A DNA stretch of 64,000 nucleotides, taken from NCBI GenBank assembly GCA_963377175.1, contig CAUJNA010001624.1, positions 585,001 to 649,000 on the forward strand, in the 5' to 3' direction. Position numbers and translations under genes: made by a program. The notes below the pieces were generated by a model, which worked only from the letters and a program-made list of their open reading frames with translations, did not search any database and was not told the origin of the DNA. This DNA is from Effrenium voratum (lineage: Eukaryota > Sar > Dinophyceae > Suessiales > Symbiodiniaceae). This document shows positions 50,608 through 63,600 of the stretch, one piece after another; within the stretch, counting starts at the first letter, position 1; each line of letters opens with the position of its first letter.

Positions 50608-50757
50608 CTGAGTTCGTTGATCCGAAAGTACACCTTGTATATAGTTGAATACTGCCAACAAATCCCACGAAAACTCTGAAATCCCGAAGTCTGTAATCAA
50701 CCCTTCTAAAGCTTTAGCGTTAAGAGCGAAACTATTCAAAAGCCTTAGACATATGGT

Positions 50758-50894
50758 ACTGTGGATGGCCGAAATCCTTCACCTGAGAATCCCTGGAATG
50801 ATGATGGCCCTGCAAATACCAACAAACAATGGTTTTAACCATGGTTTCAACCATGGTCTCAAAGTGGTGCGAACGGATTTTGTCCATCCACAGT
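50758..50894. mobile_element. MITE family 4 (ACTGTGGATGG), copy 1
   Basis: ACTGTGGATGGCCGAAATCC ... GGATTTTGTCCATCCACAGT, a terminal inverted repeat of about 24 bp, with AACCATGGTTTCAACCATGG inside. Confidence 0.8.
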
Positions 50895-50939
50895 ATGGCC
50901 GGAAACCGCCAAGCATCCCGCAAGGCGGGAGAGGCGTAC

Positions 50940-50990
50940 CTTGGCCCCGCTGACCTCCTCTTGCACCGCTTGCAGCGTGTGCTTCTCGTC
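50940..50990 (-). CDS. SET gene, exon p
   Basis: Acceptor CTCGTAG (50991-50992), frame DEKHTLQAVQEEVSGAK, donor GT at 50938-50939. R-x-EK-x-x-L is typical near the end of LSMT-like proteins. Confidence 0.7.
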
Positions 50991-51604
50991 CTACGAGCCG
51001 AGGGAGCAAAAACGGGAGCCAGCTATTGAGGGTGTCTTTGTAGCGGGTACCGTTCTTTTTGTGAGTTAAGGCAAACCAACAGGAAAACCACCATTTTGGG
51101 GAGTCCACCACTTCGAGCCAAGCCCACATGGGCAAAATGAGGTGTGGTTAAACCACAAGCGTTCGGCGGTAGGGTGTGGTTCAACCCCAAGCGTTCGGCG
51201 GTAGGGCATCTTCCAAATGGTACCTCGCCCTTAAAACAGTGGGTTCTTCCGCGGCAAAACCGTGGGGGGTTCTTAAAATGGTGGACCTGTTTTTGGGTGG
51301 GTTCAAAGGGAACCATAGGGGCCCCTGTTTGAGAAACACCCTGGCTCCCCTTTGGAAACATCCAATTTCAACGACTTTCCAAATGTTTAGGCTCGCCACC
51401 ACGATGGAACCCAACAGGTTCCTTTTGCAGGAACATCGTCCGTCTAACTCGGAGTCAGATTCCATGTGGATGGGAACTCTTGACTCTAATATATGGATCT
51501 CCATTTGGGCATGTAAAAACAGGAAAATCTTTAAATGGTGGTGGTCCCTGTGGTTTTGCCTTCAAGCCAACCTAAAACCGCTGACCTCAATTCACACAAC
51601 GTAC

Positions 51605-51635
<31 letters not shown>

Positions 51636-54600
51636 TATTATTGGCATAACAAATCAATCAAAGACCCCTTTGGTGGCCAGCCAGAGTAGCTTCAAGCCTG
51701 ACACTCCCATAGGAGTCACACTCAGCGGGCTCCAACTTGTCTCCGTAGGCATCATTCATAGCTCATGACTTAGGTGGGGGTTCATGCCCAGTGGCTCGCT
51801 TTGAACTTTGGCATATCTTAACATAGGCGGTCAGCTTTCCTTGTGGATCTCCTTTGAAGAAACCCCAGAAGGGGTTCCCCTCAACAACTGGGTTGCCCTC
51901 AGATCCCCTGCTAAAAGTTTGACTTTTAGTGAGTTAAATGGACACCACCACTAAAACACGAAAAGGCTAAAAAGCTAAGGAACTGCATGGCTGGGAGCCA
52001 CCAAGATCCTCAGGCCACACCCACCGGAGCAAAACAAAAAACAAAAAACTGATCCCGCCGAAGCGCCCGCCGCAACACCACCGCCACGCGCTGGTGGCTG
52101 CGCAGCTTGCCGCCCAGCAATCGCTCCTATCAAAATGCAACCTGGGACACGATTCAAAGGGGGTCCTGATCATAGGTGTCCTTTTAGGGGAAATAGGGCT
52201 GTGGCTCAAAAAGCCGGTACCAACCTATTTAATTTTGAGCCACACCCATAGATGGTCCTAGATGGTCCTCGGAACGTCGGCAAAATGGAGTTCGGTTCCC
52301 AACCTCCTGGAATCTCTCCAGTGAAACCCCCTCACAAGGCGACCAGGACCAACCATAGGTGTTCTTTTAGGGGAAACAATTAGATGGGTTTCCCTGGTAG
52401 ATGATGTAAAACCACCAGGTAAACCAGGAATCGCACTCTATTTTTCGAGCAAAACGACCAAACAGGACACCTACGGTCCTGATGTTTGCCTGTGCCCGTG
52501 ATGCCATTTCCGTTTTGTAGGAACCAAGGCAACAAGCCTTCCACCGGGTGTGGTTTAAACGTCACTAAGTCTTTGTTCCGAGAGCAATTGCCTTGTGGAG
52601 AGACGTATGTGTCCAAATCAGGGACCCGACAAATGTGATGTTCCTTTCGGTTCACCCTTAACAGGCAGGTTCTGCAACACTTCAACGAATATCTATACCT
52701 TCAGGTTTCCTTTCGAGTAAAGTCATGAGTACTGGCGACTTGGCCCTACCTTGACGACAACAACACGCCACTGAAGGTGACCATGTAGCGAACCGCACTC
52801 GTTTTGGCCTTGCTGTCCTCCTTCTTCAGTGAGCCGCCTGCATACCGCCGCACCGCCGCTTGCAGCGCCAGCTCCAGGTCGACCACGGCCTTGGAACCAG
52901 CTGAGGTCCTAGTGATGGTTGCGAAATCCATTTCGCACCACCGTTCAGAGACCAACGATGATTCCCCTCCAAATCCCAGAGGGTCCCTTGGTACCTCCTG
53001 AGGCTGGCTTTTGGGGTAAAAAGGGGTCTAAGTACCTGCTTAGAAGGTACTTGGACCCTCTGGGAATCCCAAGAAACAATGATTTCAACCATGGTTTCAA
53101 AGTGCTGCACGGTTTCGTCCATCCACAGTGTGAGTGTCGAAAACCCAGGCGGGCAGTAAGTACCCTTCCATGGATTCCCTTGCTATGGCTCCGAGTTGGC
53201 ATTGGATAAGTAGCGAGTAGCCCGCCGCCAACCTCCAATGAACTACCCAGGAAACACTTGATTTCACAATTGAAACGTGCTAGCATCAGCGGTTCCGGGA
53301 TCAGTTTGAGAATCACAATGTGGCGCCTAGGTCAATGTAAATGACACACATCCTCATGTTGGTTTGGTATCCCCGCTACTTACCTGCATAAAGGCCGTTG
53401 TGCCATTTACTTGTACCCTAGTAAACACATCATGTTAGGGGGCAAAGCTGAGCTAGAAGTGGGCACGTTTTAATTGCCCAGACTTCCAGTGGTGTGTTTT
53501 AGGGACCTTAGGGACCCAAATGCATATCCGGCCGCTGAGGCATGCTCGAAATCTGGAGTACGAAGAGAGTCTGCCAATTTCACACCACCTAAAAGCGAAA
53601 CATGAGGGATTCTAGGGGTTGATTCTCCATTCTTTTCAACCATCGTTCTTTCCAAGAACCGGATCCGTTTTCCCTGGGTTTCCGGAGGTTTTCTGGAAAG
53701 GATCCCTGGGTTCAGAATGGAATTGGAAGGTACCCCTAGAGGGATCCATTGACCGCGCACTGGTTGCATCTGAGCGGCGTTCATCTCCTCATCGCGCTCC
53801 AGAAGCCCGCAGGACACATCCAGGCGCCAGGCCTGAATGCACCGAAGCCGGGCATGGCGGGAGAGCATGCCTCGCCCCTACCCCTAGACCCGCGTGGTGT
53901 ATACATGAGATACTCAAATAATCAGTTTCTTACTTATATATATATATATGTTGTAGTCCATGTATGTACAGATATGTGTCAACATGCATTTATTTGTATA
54001 TATAGACTGGGCCGTCCTCAAACCCCCAGCTAAAAGTTTACCTTCTAGTGGGCTAAATGGAAATTTCCGCTAAACACTAAAAAACAAAAAGCTAAGGAAC
54101 CGGATGGCTGGGAGCCACCGTAGCGAGAAAGAGAGAGAGAGAGAGAGAAAGAGAAGGAAACAAAAAGAAAGAGTTGCGAGCTTAACTTCCATGATCTTCC
54201 ATGGAGTTGCACGTCCTGTTCGCTCAGTTCAGAGTCCCAGTCTGGCCAAAAACTTGAGTTGCGCCCTCGTTGCCTCCCGCGCCTTCGGGGCTTTCTCCAC
54301 CTCCACCCCGCACTGCGCCAGGCGTCTCTTCGCCTCCGCGTCCGCGTCGGAGGGCCGGCAGCGCCGGCAGCGCCAGAGGCGGAAGAAGGCGAGGGCTTGG
54401 TGCCAGGTGCCTGGGGCTCCCCTGTTTGGAACAACCGAGCTTGGCTGGGGCTTTCTTGTCCGTTCAGGCTTTTCTTGTTGAACTTGCAGGTTTGGAGTGC
54501 TGGTGGAAGTCATAGATATATGGTTGAGTACATCAATGAAAACAGCTAGATGCGAATTCGAAAAAACAAAACACGGGCTCCTGTCTGGGCCCGTCATGGC

Positions 54601-57600
54601 ACCGCACCCCGGGACCCCCCTGAGATGCCTCTCCCTTTGCACGGGCCTGAAGACAAAAGGTAGACCATTACTAGATGTGCAGAAGGCGCAAGCTGAAGGG
54701 AAGTTCGGAGTTCGGGGGTGTATCTTTGTTGACCCCCTGACGTGAGTTTTCTCTGTTGCTGGAGAGGCATTTCCCACAAAAAGCATCCCTAACTGGCAGG
54801 CATTAGCTTATCTGCGCAAAGAATATTAAGACTCACAAGAATCATTCGTCGTCAGCCTAACCTAACCGGTGAGGTTGCAATCCAAATCCCTTTGCGAGGC
54901 AGCCATCGACACTCAAAATACCCATACAAATAGATTATTGCCCCAACATTATGGGGTGAATTCCTTTTCTTGCGGGTAGTTTGAGGGTTTAGGAACCCGG
55001 TGTTCAACAAACAACTCCTCATTTCGGAAGGCCTTTCTAGTTTAGCCAAACTCGTCCCAGCACCTGGGCACTTGTCCAGTGCGAAGAGGATCCCCGGAGC
55101 TCGGGCATCCTCGGCCTGAAGAGGGACCGATGGAACGACGTGCGCAAAGTGAACCTTCGGCTGGCTGGTTAACAAGGAAGACAAGCTTACAAACGCAGCT
55201 TGGCACTTGCCCACCAGCAACCGCGGCTTCTCATTTGCCCGGCTCATAGCTGCACAACCAGTGAAGGCCCGCCCAGGAATGGTTCGAGCGGTTTTTAGAA
55301 GGGCAGGGTCGTGACGTCTCTCTAGACCTTGAAACTGGGGACTGACAAGAGGTGGCTTCGCTTTGTTGACTACATCCACCACTCTGCCTGAGTTCTAAGG
55401 GTTTTTGTATTCCAGTTTTCACGCAGGATTTGAGTGGTCCGAAAGAAGCAGGTTTTGATGGGAACCCAGACTGGGAAAGGTTTGTCGGGTTGTCCTTTTG
55501 GTTTCGCTTGAAACAAACTTGGATTGACTTGGAAAGGGTACACTCAAAAACACGCACGCATAAATCACACACAGGTGGGTGTAATCCGAGATGGTGGGGT
55601 TGGGAGATTGGACTCAAAACGCCCAACCTGAGGCCACACAAAAACCATGCCTTGGGGTGTGTTACAGGTTGCCTGAAGATGGGGGAACCCCCCTAACATG
55701 GACGGTTCCCTTTTGGCTTCCCATTGAAGCAACACCACAAAGGGGGTTTCCTCAAAAGACATACCTCGGCTCTTGTGCGCCAAGTCCCTGCCCTCTAGCA
55801 AGCTTCGCTGTTGGAGGGCTTCCCTGAGGGATCCATGAAGAATTTGATGGAGAAACCCATTTGAGAGTGTTGGAATCAGGGTACTTTACCCATTTCACGC
55901 AATTTCAGCTTCAGGGAAATCAGACACATCTTTGGGCGCATCGATTTTCAGAGACATACCATGCCCAAAGAACAAGCCCGGCCTGCAACTGCAGCTTCAC
56001 CTTGGTCAGGCAGGTCCTGGTGTGGAGCCAGGGCGTAACGAAGCCGTAGCGCAAGAGCATGTGGCTATTGCTGAAAGGTCCTCATTATCCGAGCGAGTCG
56101 TCTCTTCGACCAAAGCGGGGAAAACACAGCAGGTTCATGGGGGCTGGGGCTCTTCTTACACTGCTTTGGGACAAAAGGCCGCAATTGAGCCATGGCACTG
56201 AACCATTTTATGAAGACTTTTTGTAGCCATCAGGCTTCAGCGTTGCACCAGACTTTGGAGCCCGGGATTGTCCAGAGTTGCTGCGGGTCACAGGATTTGA
56301 GCAAGGGTTTGCCATTTTTGTTTTGGTTATATGATTAGTTGGCCTGCTTCAAGTAGACACTCAATGTAACTAATCATTGCCTTTTTTTGTCCTGTTAAAA
56401 TCAGGAAATTTGGGAATGGCCTGAAGGTACCGCCCCTGTTGTGCTCAAAACCATGTTTCTCTGGGTGCCCTTTTCATGACATGGCCCCTGAATTCACGAT
56501 GCGGAGTTTCAAGGAGGCACGCTCTTGAACTCATACGCTCCTGATATCTATTGTGGGAACAGCATTCGCAGGTCCGAACACCCTTTGAGGACGCGTTTGC
56601 GCATACGGGACTAAAATGAGTCGACCAGGTAGGGTCTCCATCTTTTGGGAACATCACCTTGGCGGGTTGAGCGTGGCTTTTTTCCTTGGGGTGATGCTTG
56701 AAGGGGACGTATGTGGGTTGCTCAAAATGGCGGACCAGCTTTTGGTTGGGGTTTCAGGAAAAGCCACTAGGAAACCACACATTCTTAGGCGGCCCTCTTC
56801 TTGGACACAAAACCAAGAAGGGAATCCTGTGGCAGCAGCCAAACCCCGCTGACTTGCGGAGAAAGTCTCCGTAGCTGACAGTGACCTCGTCGCCCGCGCC
56901 TTGAATGGGACTTGGACCAAGCAAGCAAACGAAGAAACAAACCAAGCAAACCAAAAAACCACATCTACCACACAAAGAAACAAAGAACCCAGCAACCCAA
57001 CCAACCAATCACCAACAAACAAACAAAGAGACAAAACAGCAAAAACAAACAAGCAAAGTAACAAACACAACACATGGAATTGTTTCTTAAGAGAGTTGTT
57101 CGCAAGGGTCACTGGGTTGAACGAGGTAGGTCGACGATAAGAAGCAAGTAACTGAGCAAGCTGAGCTGATAGCAAACAAGAAAGCAAGCAAGGAAAAAGC
57201 AGGAAAAGCAATGAAACAAGCAAAACCAAGCAGAAGCAAGCAAAACAAGCAAGCAAGCAAAAGCAAGCTAAAGAAAGCAAAGGCAAGGAACGACAAACAA
57301 AGCAAAAGCAAGTAAAATCAAGCAACAGACATACAGCAAAAACACATAAAACAAATAAAGCAAAAACAAAAAAGCAAAAGCAAAAGAAAAAGCAAAAGCA
57401 AACACAACCAAAAGCAAGCAAATAAAGGCAGCGACCAAAGCACCAACAAGCCAAGCCAAGTGACGAAGGGACCAAGGCACCAAGGGACCAATTACCAACC
57501 TACCGCAGCAGCGAAGCCGACATAGCGGAAAAGCGGCATGATTTACCGTCCCACCAATAAACATGGAACCTGACAGGGGGTCCCTAAAAAATGTCTTCCA

Positions 57601-60600
57601 GGACCAGGTTCCGTGGAACGTCACACTTTCCGTAACATCAAGCTGAACATGTTAACCACTTAGAATTGACAACCTGAAGCCCATTCCCCAGCCAGCCACG
57701 TGTTCGGGAATTTCTTGCCTAAAGGCGCTCGCATCAGGCTCAAGGTTGCCCGCAGCCAACAAAACCACGTCTTAGATTCTGCTCCATCTTTTGTGATCCA
57801 CTGACTTCTGATAGTTTCACACATTTGGCCATGGGTCAAAATCCCGTACCCCCAGTGAACATCCCAATCCCCACTAAAATAGGTTCAAAAATGGGTGGTG
57901 AATTCACCTACCCCAAAATGGGATCCCATTGGTTTGGACCCACAGCCATTTAGTTTTTTCGCTCTCCGGGTGAGGACTCCGTGCACCAAACCCTCTGCGC
58001 TTCACCGCCGAGCTGCCTAGAGGCTGCTGCGAGCGCAGCAGCACCTCGAAAGTGCCCGCTTTGGGCCTGTGCTGGAACTCCACCGCAGCCGCTTCGCCCG
58101 AGTCGTGCTGATCATAGGTGTCCTTTTAGAGGAAATGGCTGTGGGTCAAAAATAGGGCAACCCCAAAATGGGTTGCCCTGGTAAATGGAACCAAACTCTA
58201 AAACCTGCGGTTGTTTGGTGGCCTAATTTTGACCCACACCCAAATAGATGGGTTTCCCTGGTAGATGATTAAACCACCAGGTCAACCAGGAATCGCCCTC
58301 CCCTTTTTCTACCAAAACAACCTTTTTAAGGACACCGGGTCCTGATGGGTTTTTCACCCCCCCCCCCCCGCCGGCAATGGTGCGAGTGCGGAAAGGGGTG
58401 GCGCCCCTGGTGAAATGGTATGCCGAAGGTTTCCCAGAAGGTCCCTTGGTACCTTCCAAGGAGGTACTTAGACCCCTTTTTACCCCCAAAAGCCACCCTC
58501 AGGAGGTACTGTCCTCGAATCCCACCGAAAAATCTTCGCTCCTTCGGCCAGAGATGGTTGGCCAGGTCGATCACTGGAAAGAGCGCCGCCTGCGCCACTC
58601 CGTTTGAAACGTCCAGCGTGAAGGACCTCGAGGCCACGAAGACATAGGCTGCCTGGCTCGATGACTCGATCACCGCGCCCCCAAGTCAGCAAACCCAACT
58701 AGGTCCTCCAGTAGAGAGCTTAGAATAAGGGTACCCGATTTGTTTCTGTAGTCTATTTTAGTAGGGGAACCCTCCCCCAAGAAAGGGCAAAAGGGTACTA
58801 CTGGGGGACCTAGCCAAAGGCATTTATCATCTACCAACAAACCATCAACCGTTGACAACATACTCTGGATGAACGAAATCCTGCACCGCTGTGACACCAA
58901 GAGAAACTACGGTGCTACTTACAGGATAATCGAATCACTCAGGGTTTCTGAACGGTGCGAAATGGATTTCGCAACCATCCACAGAACCATATTGCACCAT
59001 CAACCAGTTGTAGAAAAAGACCAAAAGGGATTTCACTCTTGACCAACCCAACTTTTGCCAAGCCGACACCTGGAATTCCAGCAGCTGGTGCTTGAGGTGA
59101 GGCAGCACCAGCGACACAACCTCAAACCTCGGTTTGAGGGGTGTCTCTGGGGATGTCTCAAAGGATGGCCCCTGCAATCGTTGTGTTTGAGGCGCCGGCC
59201 GCATCTCTCCATTCAACTGACAGGGGTGGGAATTGGATCCAAAAATGGTCGGTGTCCTTTCATGTCCATTTAAATACCAAGCAAAAGGGGGCCCGCCATT
59301 TTGAGAAACATTCCTCTGGCGAAAAACATGTCTACATCATGGTAAGACTCTTTGAACTGCAGGTGAGATCCAGACTAGATAGCAAAGTCTTACCCTAACT
59401 CAGCTTGCTTAGATTAAAACTAACCACCGGTGCAACATGATCCTTCTACTTCAGGAATTTCACCTGTGGTCGCCAACAATTATCACACTGTTCTTACCCA
59501 TAGGGGAACTAAAGGCACTTTCACTGATACATGGATATGCCTTTTGGCGAACGCACCTCAAGGCTTCCATATCCCATGAGACATTCCATGGGCCTATCTC
59601 CCACGGGGTGCCCTCGGAGAATCGGAAAACCGTTTCCCTTGCAATGAATGGGGGCTTCGGCTCCAAAGCGATGGACCCCAAACTCTGAAGACTGCTTCGT
59701 GGACCTCGAGGGGTCTTGTGAAGTGCAGGCCAAACGACATGAATCGCCACTGAAATATGTGAACCACTGATATGTTTGTCAACTCCACACTTCCACCAGG
59801 AAAAAAAAACGGCCAAGGGCCAACAAAGCAGCCACAAGTGGCTGGTGCTCGGAAAACTCCCAAATTGCCTCATTTGCTCGTTGATGTATGGTGTCATCCC
59901 CTCCGCTCATCCTAGCCAGAAACTGCAGGAAGCCATCTCACCTCAAAGCAAAAGTCGGCTAGTGACAGTGTGACTTCCAAACAGTGAGCAGGTGGAAAGA
60001 GCGTCCTGCGTTAAGCAGGTCCTTTGCTTCCACTTGCTTTTCTGCCTGGAAAGCATGTGAAGATATATGTCCAGTAGTGATGGATTCCTTTTAAACCCAC
60101 AAAGCAAACAAACAAAAGAAGAGTTTATTGCACCAAATGGAAGCTTGGTACCCGCCAGCGGCCTCTGGGCGAACGCCGAGCCAAGACCAGTACCCGAGCC
60201 GCTCCTTGGCAATGGCTCGCCGCATCTTGGGCAGCTCCGAGGCGGCGGAGGTGCCTCACGGCGAAGGCGGAAGGGTTGCCACGGGCAAAATCCTGGAAGC
60301 TGGAAGGGAGGGCTGGGGGAGAGGGCTGGGGGGGAGGGAGGGAGGGGGGAGGGAGGGAGGGGGAGGGAGGGAGCCCAAATACTGATTAAGCCCTTAAGGC
60401 CTCATTTAGGGCTTATTTGGGCTCCCTCCCCCTTCCATTCTTCCCCCCCAACCCCATGATTCCACCCTGCCAATTTACTCAAGACCACTCACTTTCTGAG
60501 TGGAGTGGCCAAAAAAAGGTCTTTGTTTACCACTAAAATCGTCTGCCCAAAAAGAGTGCTGGTATCACTTCCTGAGTGGATTGGCAGAACAAGGTCAGAG

Positions 60601-63600
60601 CTTTTTGTGTGCCACTAAAATGGCCTTCCCAAAAAGCATGTCTAGGAACTCGGGAAGTGAGTGGTTCTTGACCGTTCCATTTGAGTCATACTCAACTCCA
60701 TGTCCAGTTCATCGAATCTACCCGAGTTTTGTGCTGAGGTACGGATTCCGTAAAGCTTAAAAGGAATCACGAAACCCTGCGGCAGTTGCAGTGGATGTTT
60801 TAAAGCGTGCAAGAAGATAAGGGAAACACCACACAATGTATCCAAATTGCGTGATTTAATTTGCTCGGGCCTCGTAATTTGGCCCCTTTTTCCATCAATA
60901 GCAGTATGACTGCCCTGATGTAAGGATTCTTCGACAAGTCTCAGCTGGTTCCTACCCCAAACTACCCGCGACATCTTCGGGGAAGAATGAGAACATTTGC
61001 CATCTTTCTGTCAAGTACCTGGAGTCTCCATGACCCTTGAAAAATGGGGTCAGTACCCAAAATAAATGGGTCATCCCCATTTTTGAAGGTTCATGGAGAC
61101 TCCAGGTACCCGGCGAGCATGGTCTTTTGTTGGCTTTTACGCGGCTATCTCCCAAGGTATCAAGGGTTGGACCCGGGAAGCTTCCTCGGGGACTGTGGAC
61201 ATCCTTGAGATGTACCCGAACCTAATTAAGAGAAACTGGCAAGCAGACTCAGCTTGTGGATGCGGGTGAGATGGGTAAGTCGAACGTCCATGGAGAAGCT
61301 GATGTGGTGGTGTCTGTTTCAGGCCGATCAGTGGAATTGACTGGCCCAAGTACCAACCAGTTGGATTTCTTTTCGGTCTCGACTTTTGAGACTTGCCCGC
61401 CAAAGAAGTTTAGTGTGCTGCAGCTGGCAAGCAGTTGTTGCCCGTCAACTGTGACAACCAACCCTTCTTGCAGGGCGTAACGCGCGCATGCGCGCATGCG
61501 CATGCGCATGCGCTCGCGAAAAGCTGGCCAGGGCCAGCAACCAAAGATCGCGATCCCAACGCCGAAAATGATGGAAACCCCCCCCCGGACCCAACGAACA
61601 ATCAACCAACGGCCCGACGGCTCCGGCAAGCTGGGCTCTTTCGCGGCAAACTCGTGGATTTGTACCACAAAAAAAGGTGGACCCCGCCACACGCGGGGCC
61701 TTTCCAGTTTTTCCGTTTGGGGGAGGCCCTCAACACAAATCCGCCGGCCTCGCAGCTCCTCCTGATCTTCTGCCGCCCAGTACAGTGGAATGGCTTGGAT
61801 CCTGGGTTCGAAGTCTAACAATTCGGGTCTCTTCAAAATTCTGGGGGAGACTTTCCCGTTCTTTCCAGGGATCCTTCTTTCCGGAAGACCATCAGAACCC
61901 CAGGGGAAACAGCTGGTTTTGAAAAGAACGATGGTTGAAAAGAATGGGGAATCAACCCCTAGAAAAACAGGAATCAGTCCCCAGAAGCACATTCTGGGCT
62001 GGTCAGTGGGGGAACAGTCATTTTCCGGAAGGACGGCCAGGCACTCGTGCAACAGGTCTTCGCCATTTGCTATCAATGGAGAAGAAACCAGAAGGAGAAA
62101 CAATATGTTCGGCTTCACCCAACCAAACCAAGTATTCTGTTTCTGAACCATGTTGGCCATGGCTCAAAATCCCGTACCTCCAGTGAACATCCCAATCCCC
62201 ACTAGGATGTCGACGAAAATGGATGGTGAATTCACCTAGTCCAAAATGGGATCCCATTGGTTTTGACCCACAGCCTGTTCAACTTTCAAGTGTAGAACAC
62301 GTTCGAAAGACATCCCTGGTTTCAGGATTCCCTTAAAGCAAACCATAGGGGATGGTTTTCTTTGGGGTCATTCCATTTCTCATTCCCTGCTGAGAACCAG
62401 CAAGAAAATCGTGAAGTCATCACCGAGGATCGTCCGCTGCACGCTGCTCCGCAAGTCCGTCAGGTAGGCTGCGAAGCGTTTCACGGGCTGAGGAGCCACC
62501 AGCTGCTGCATCAGGAAGACCGCCAGCAGCAGCTTGTTGCTAGTCGCCGCCTGGATCAGACTCACTTGCACAGCGGCTTTCCCATCGGGAAAGCCAAAGC
62601 GCCCTTGTTGAAGGACAACCCAATACATACAAATGCATATATCAATATATACAGACATATGTATACATACATATATATATATATATAGTTAGTATAAACA
62701 CATACATATATATATATATACATATTTTTACAATATACACATATTTGTCAACCCCAAGGCATGTATGACATACACCGACACCTTTGGGCACCTGGGAAAC
62801 CCCAGGGTCCGTCCGTTGGCAACATCCGCCTTGGCCGTCAGGTTGGTTCTCAGGTGCTCGGCGAGGGCCTGCAAGTCCTGCGACTCTGGCAGGAGGTTGT
62901 CCTCGAAGAGGACACACCTTCGGGGTTCAACTCAAGCGACAATCCAACAAACCAGCACACAGGCAAAAACAAACAAACAAACAAACAAACAAACAAAGAA
63001 AGAAACCAAAAAAAAGAACGCAAGAAAGAAAGAACAAACGAACGAACGAAAGAAAGAAAGAAAGAAAGAAATAATTTTAAAGGAAAGAAAGAAACAAAGA
63101 AACTAAGAAACAAATTCAAAGAAACAAACAAACAAACAAACAAACAAACAAGCCAACAAGCAGACAAGCCAAACAATGCAACAATCAATAAACAAAAAAT
63201 CAACTTGGTCCGTCATGAGGGATTTAAAGAAAGAGGTAAGAAAGGACTCATGCACCTGGACCCTCAAAATACCCTTAAAATGGGAATCCGCCCTAGTATC
63301 CAAGCATTAAGGGTAGTTTGAGTGCCCAAATATGCCCTATCTCCGTACTTTGGTCGGTAAATAACTGGGGCAAAACACGTGAGTACACTGAATGGAGTGG
63401 CAACCTGAAACCGGAACCTCACAGGTGTTGCCCCCCTGAAAAAAGGAGAGGGCACACACGCGCACACACACACACACACACACGTGTTGCTTTGCTTAAA
63501 CGTCCGTCAAAAAGGGCGTCTTTTGGGAAACATCCATTCATGCTCTAGCCAGGAAAGCCCCAAATTGAATCGGTTCCTTCTCTCAGTTGCCCAAACGACC

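Noticed and set aside
56654..57475. 273-codon Leu/Phe/Cys-rich frame, apparent membrane protein
   Set aside because: It is the minus-strand reading of an AAAC/AAGC-rich tract, without a plausible domain, and overlaps a real SET exon in another frame.
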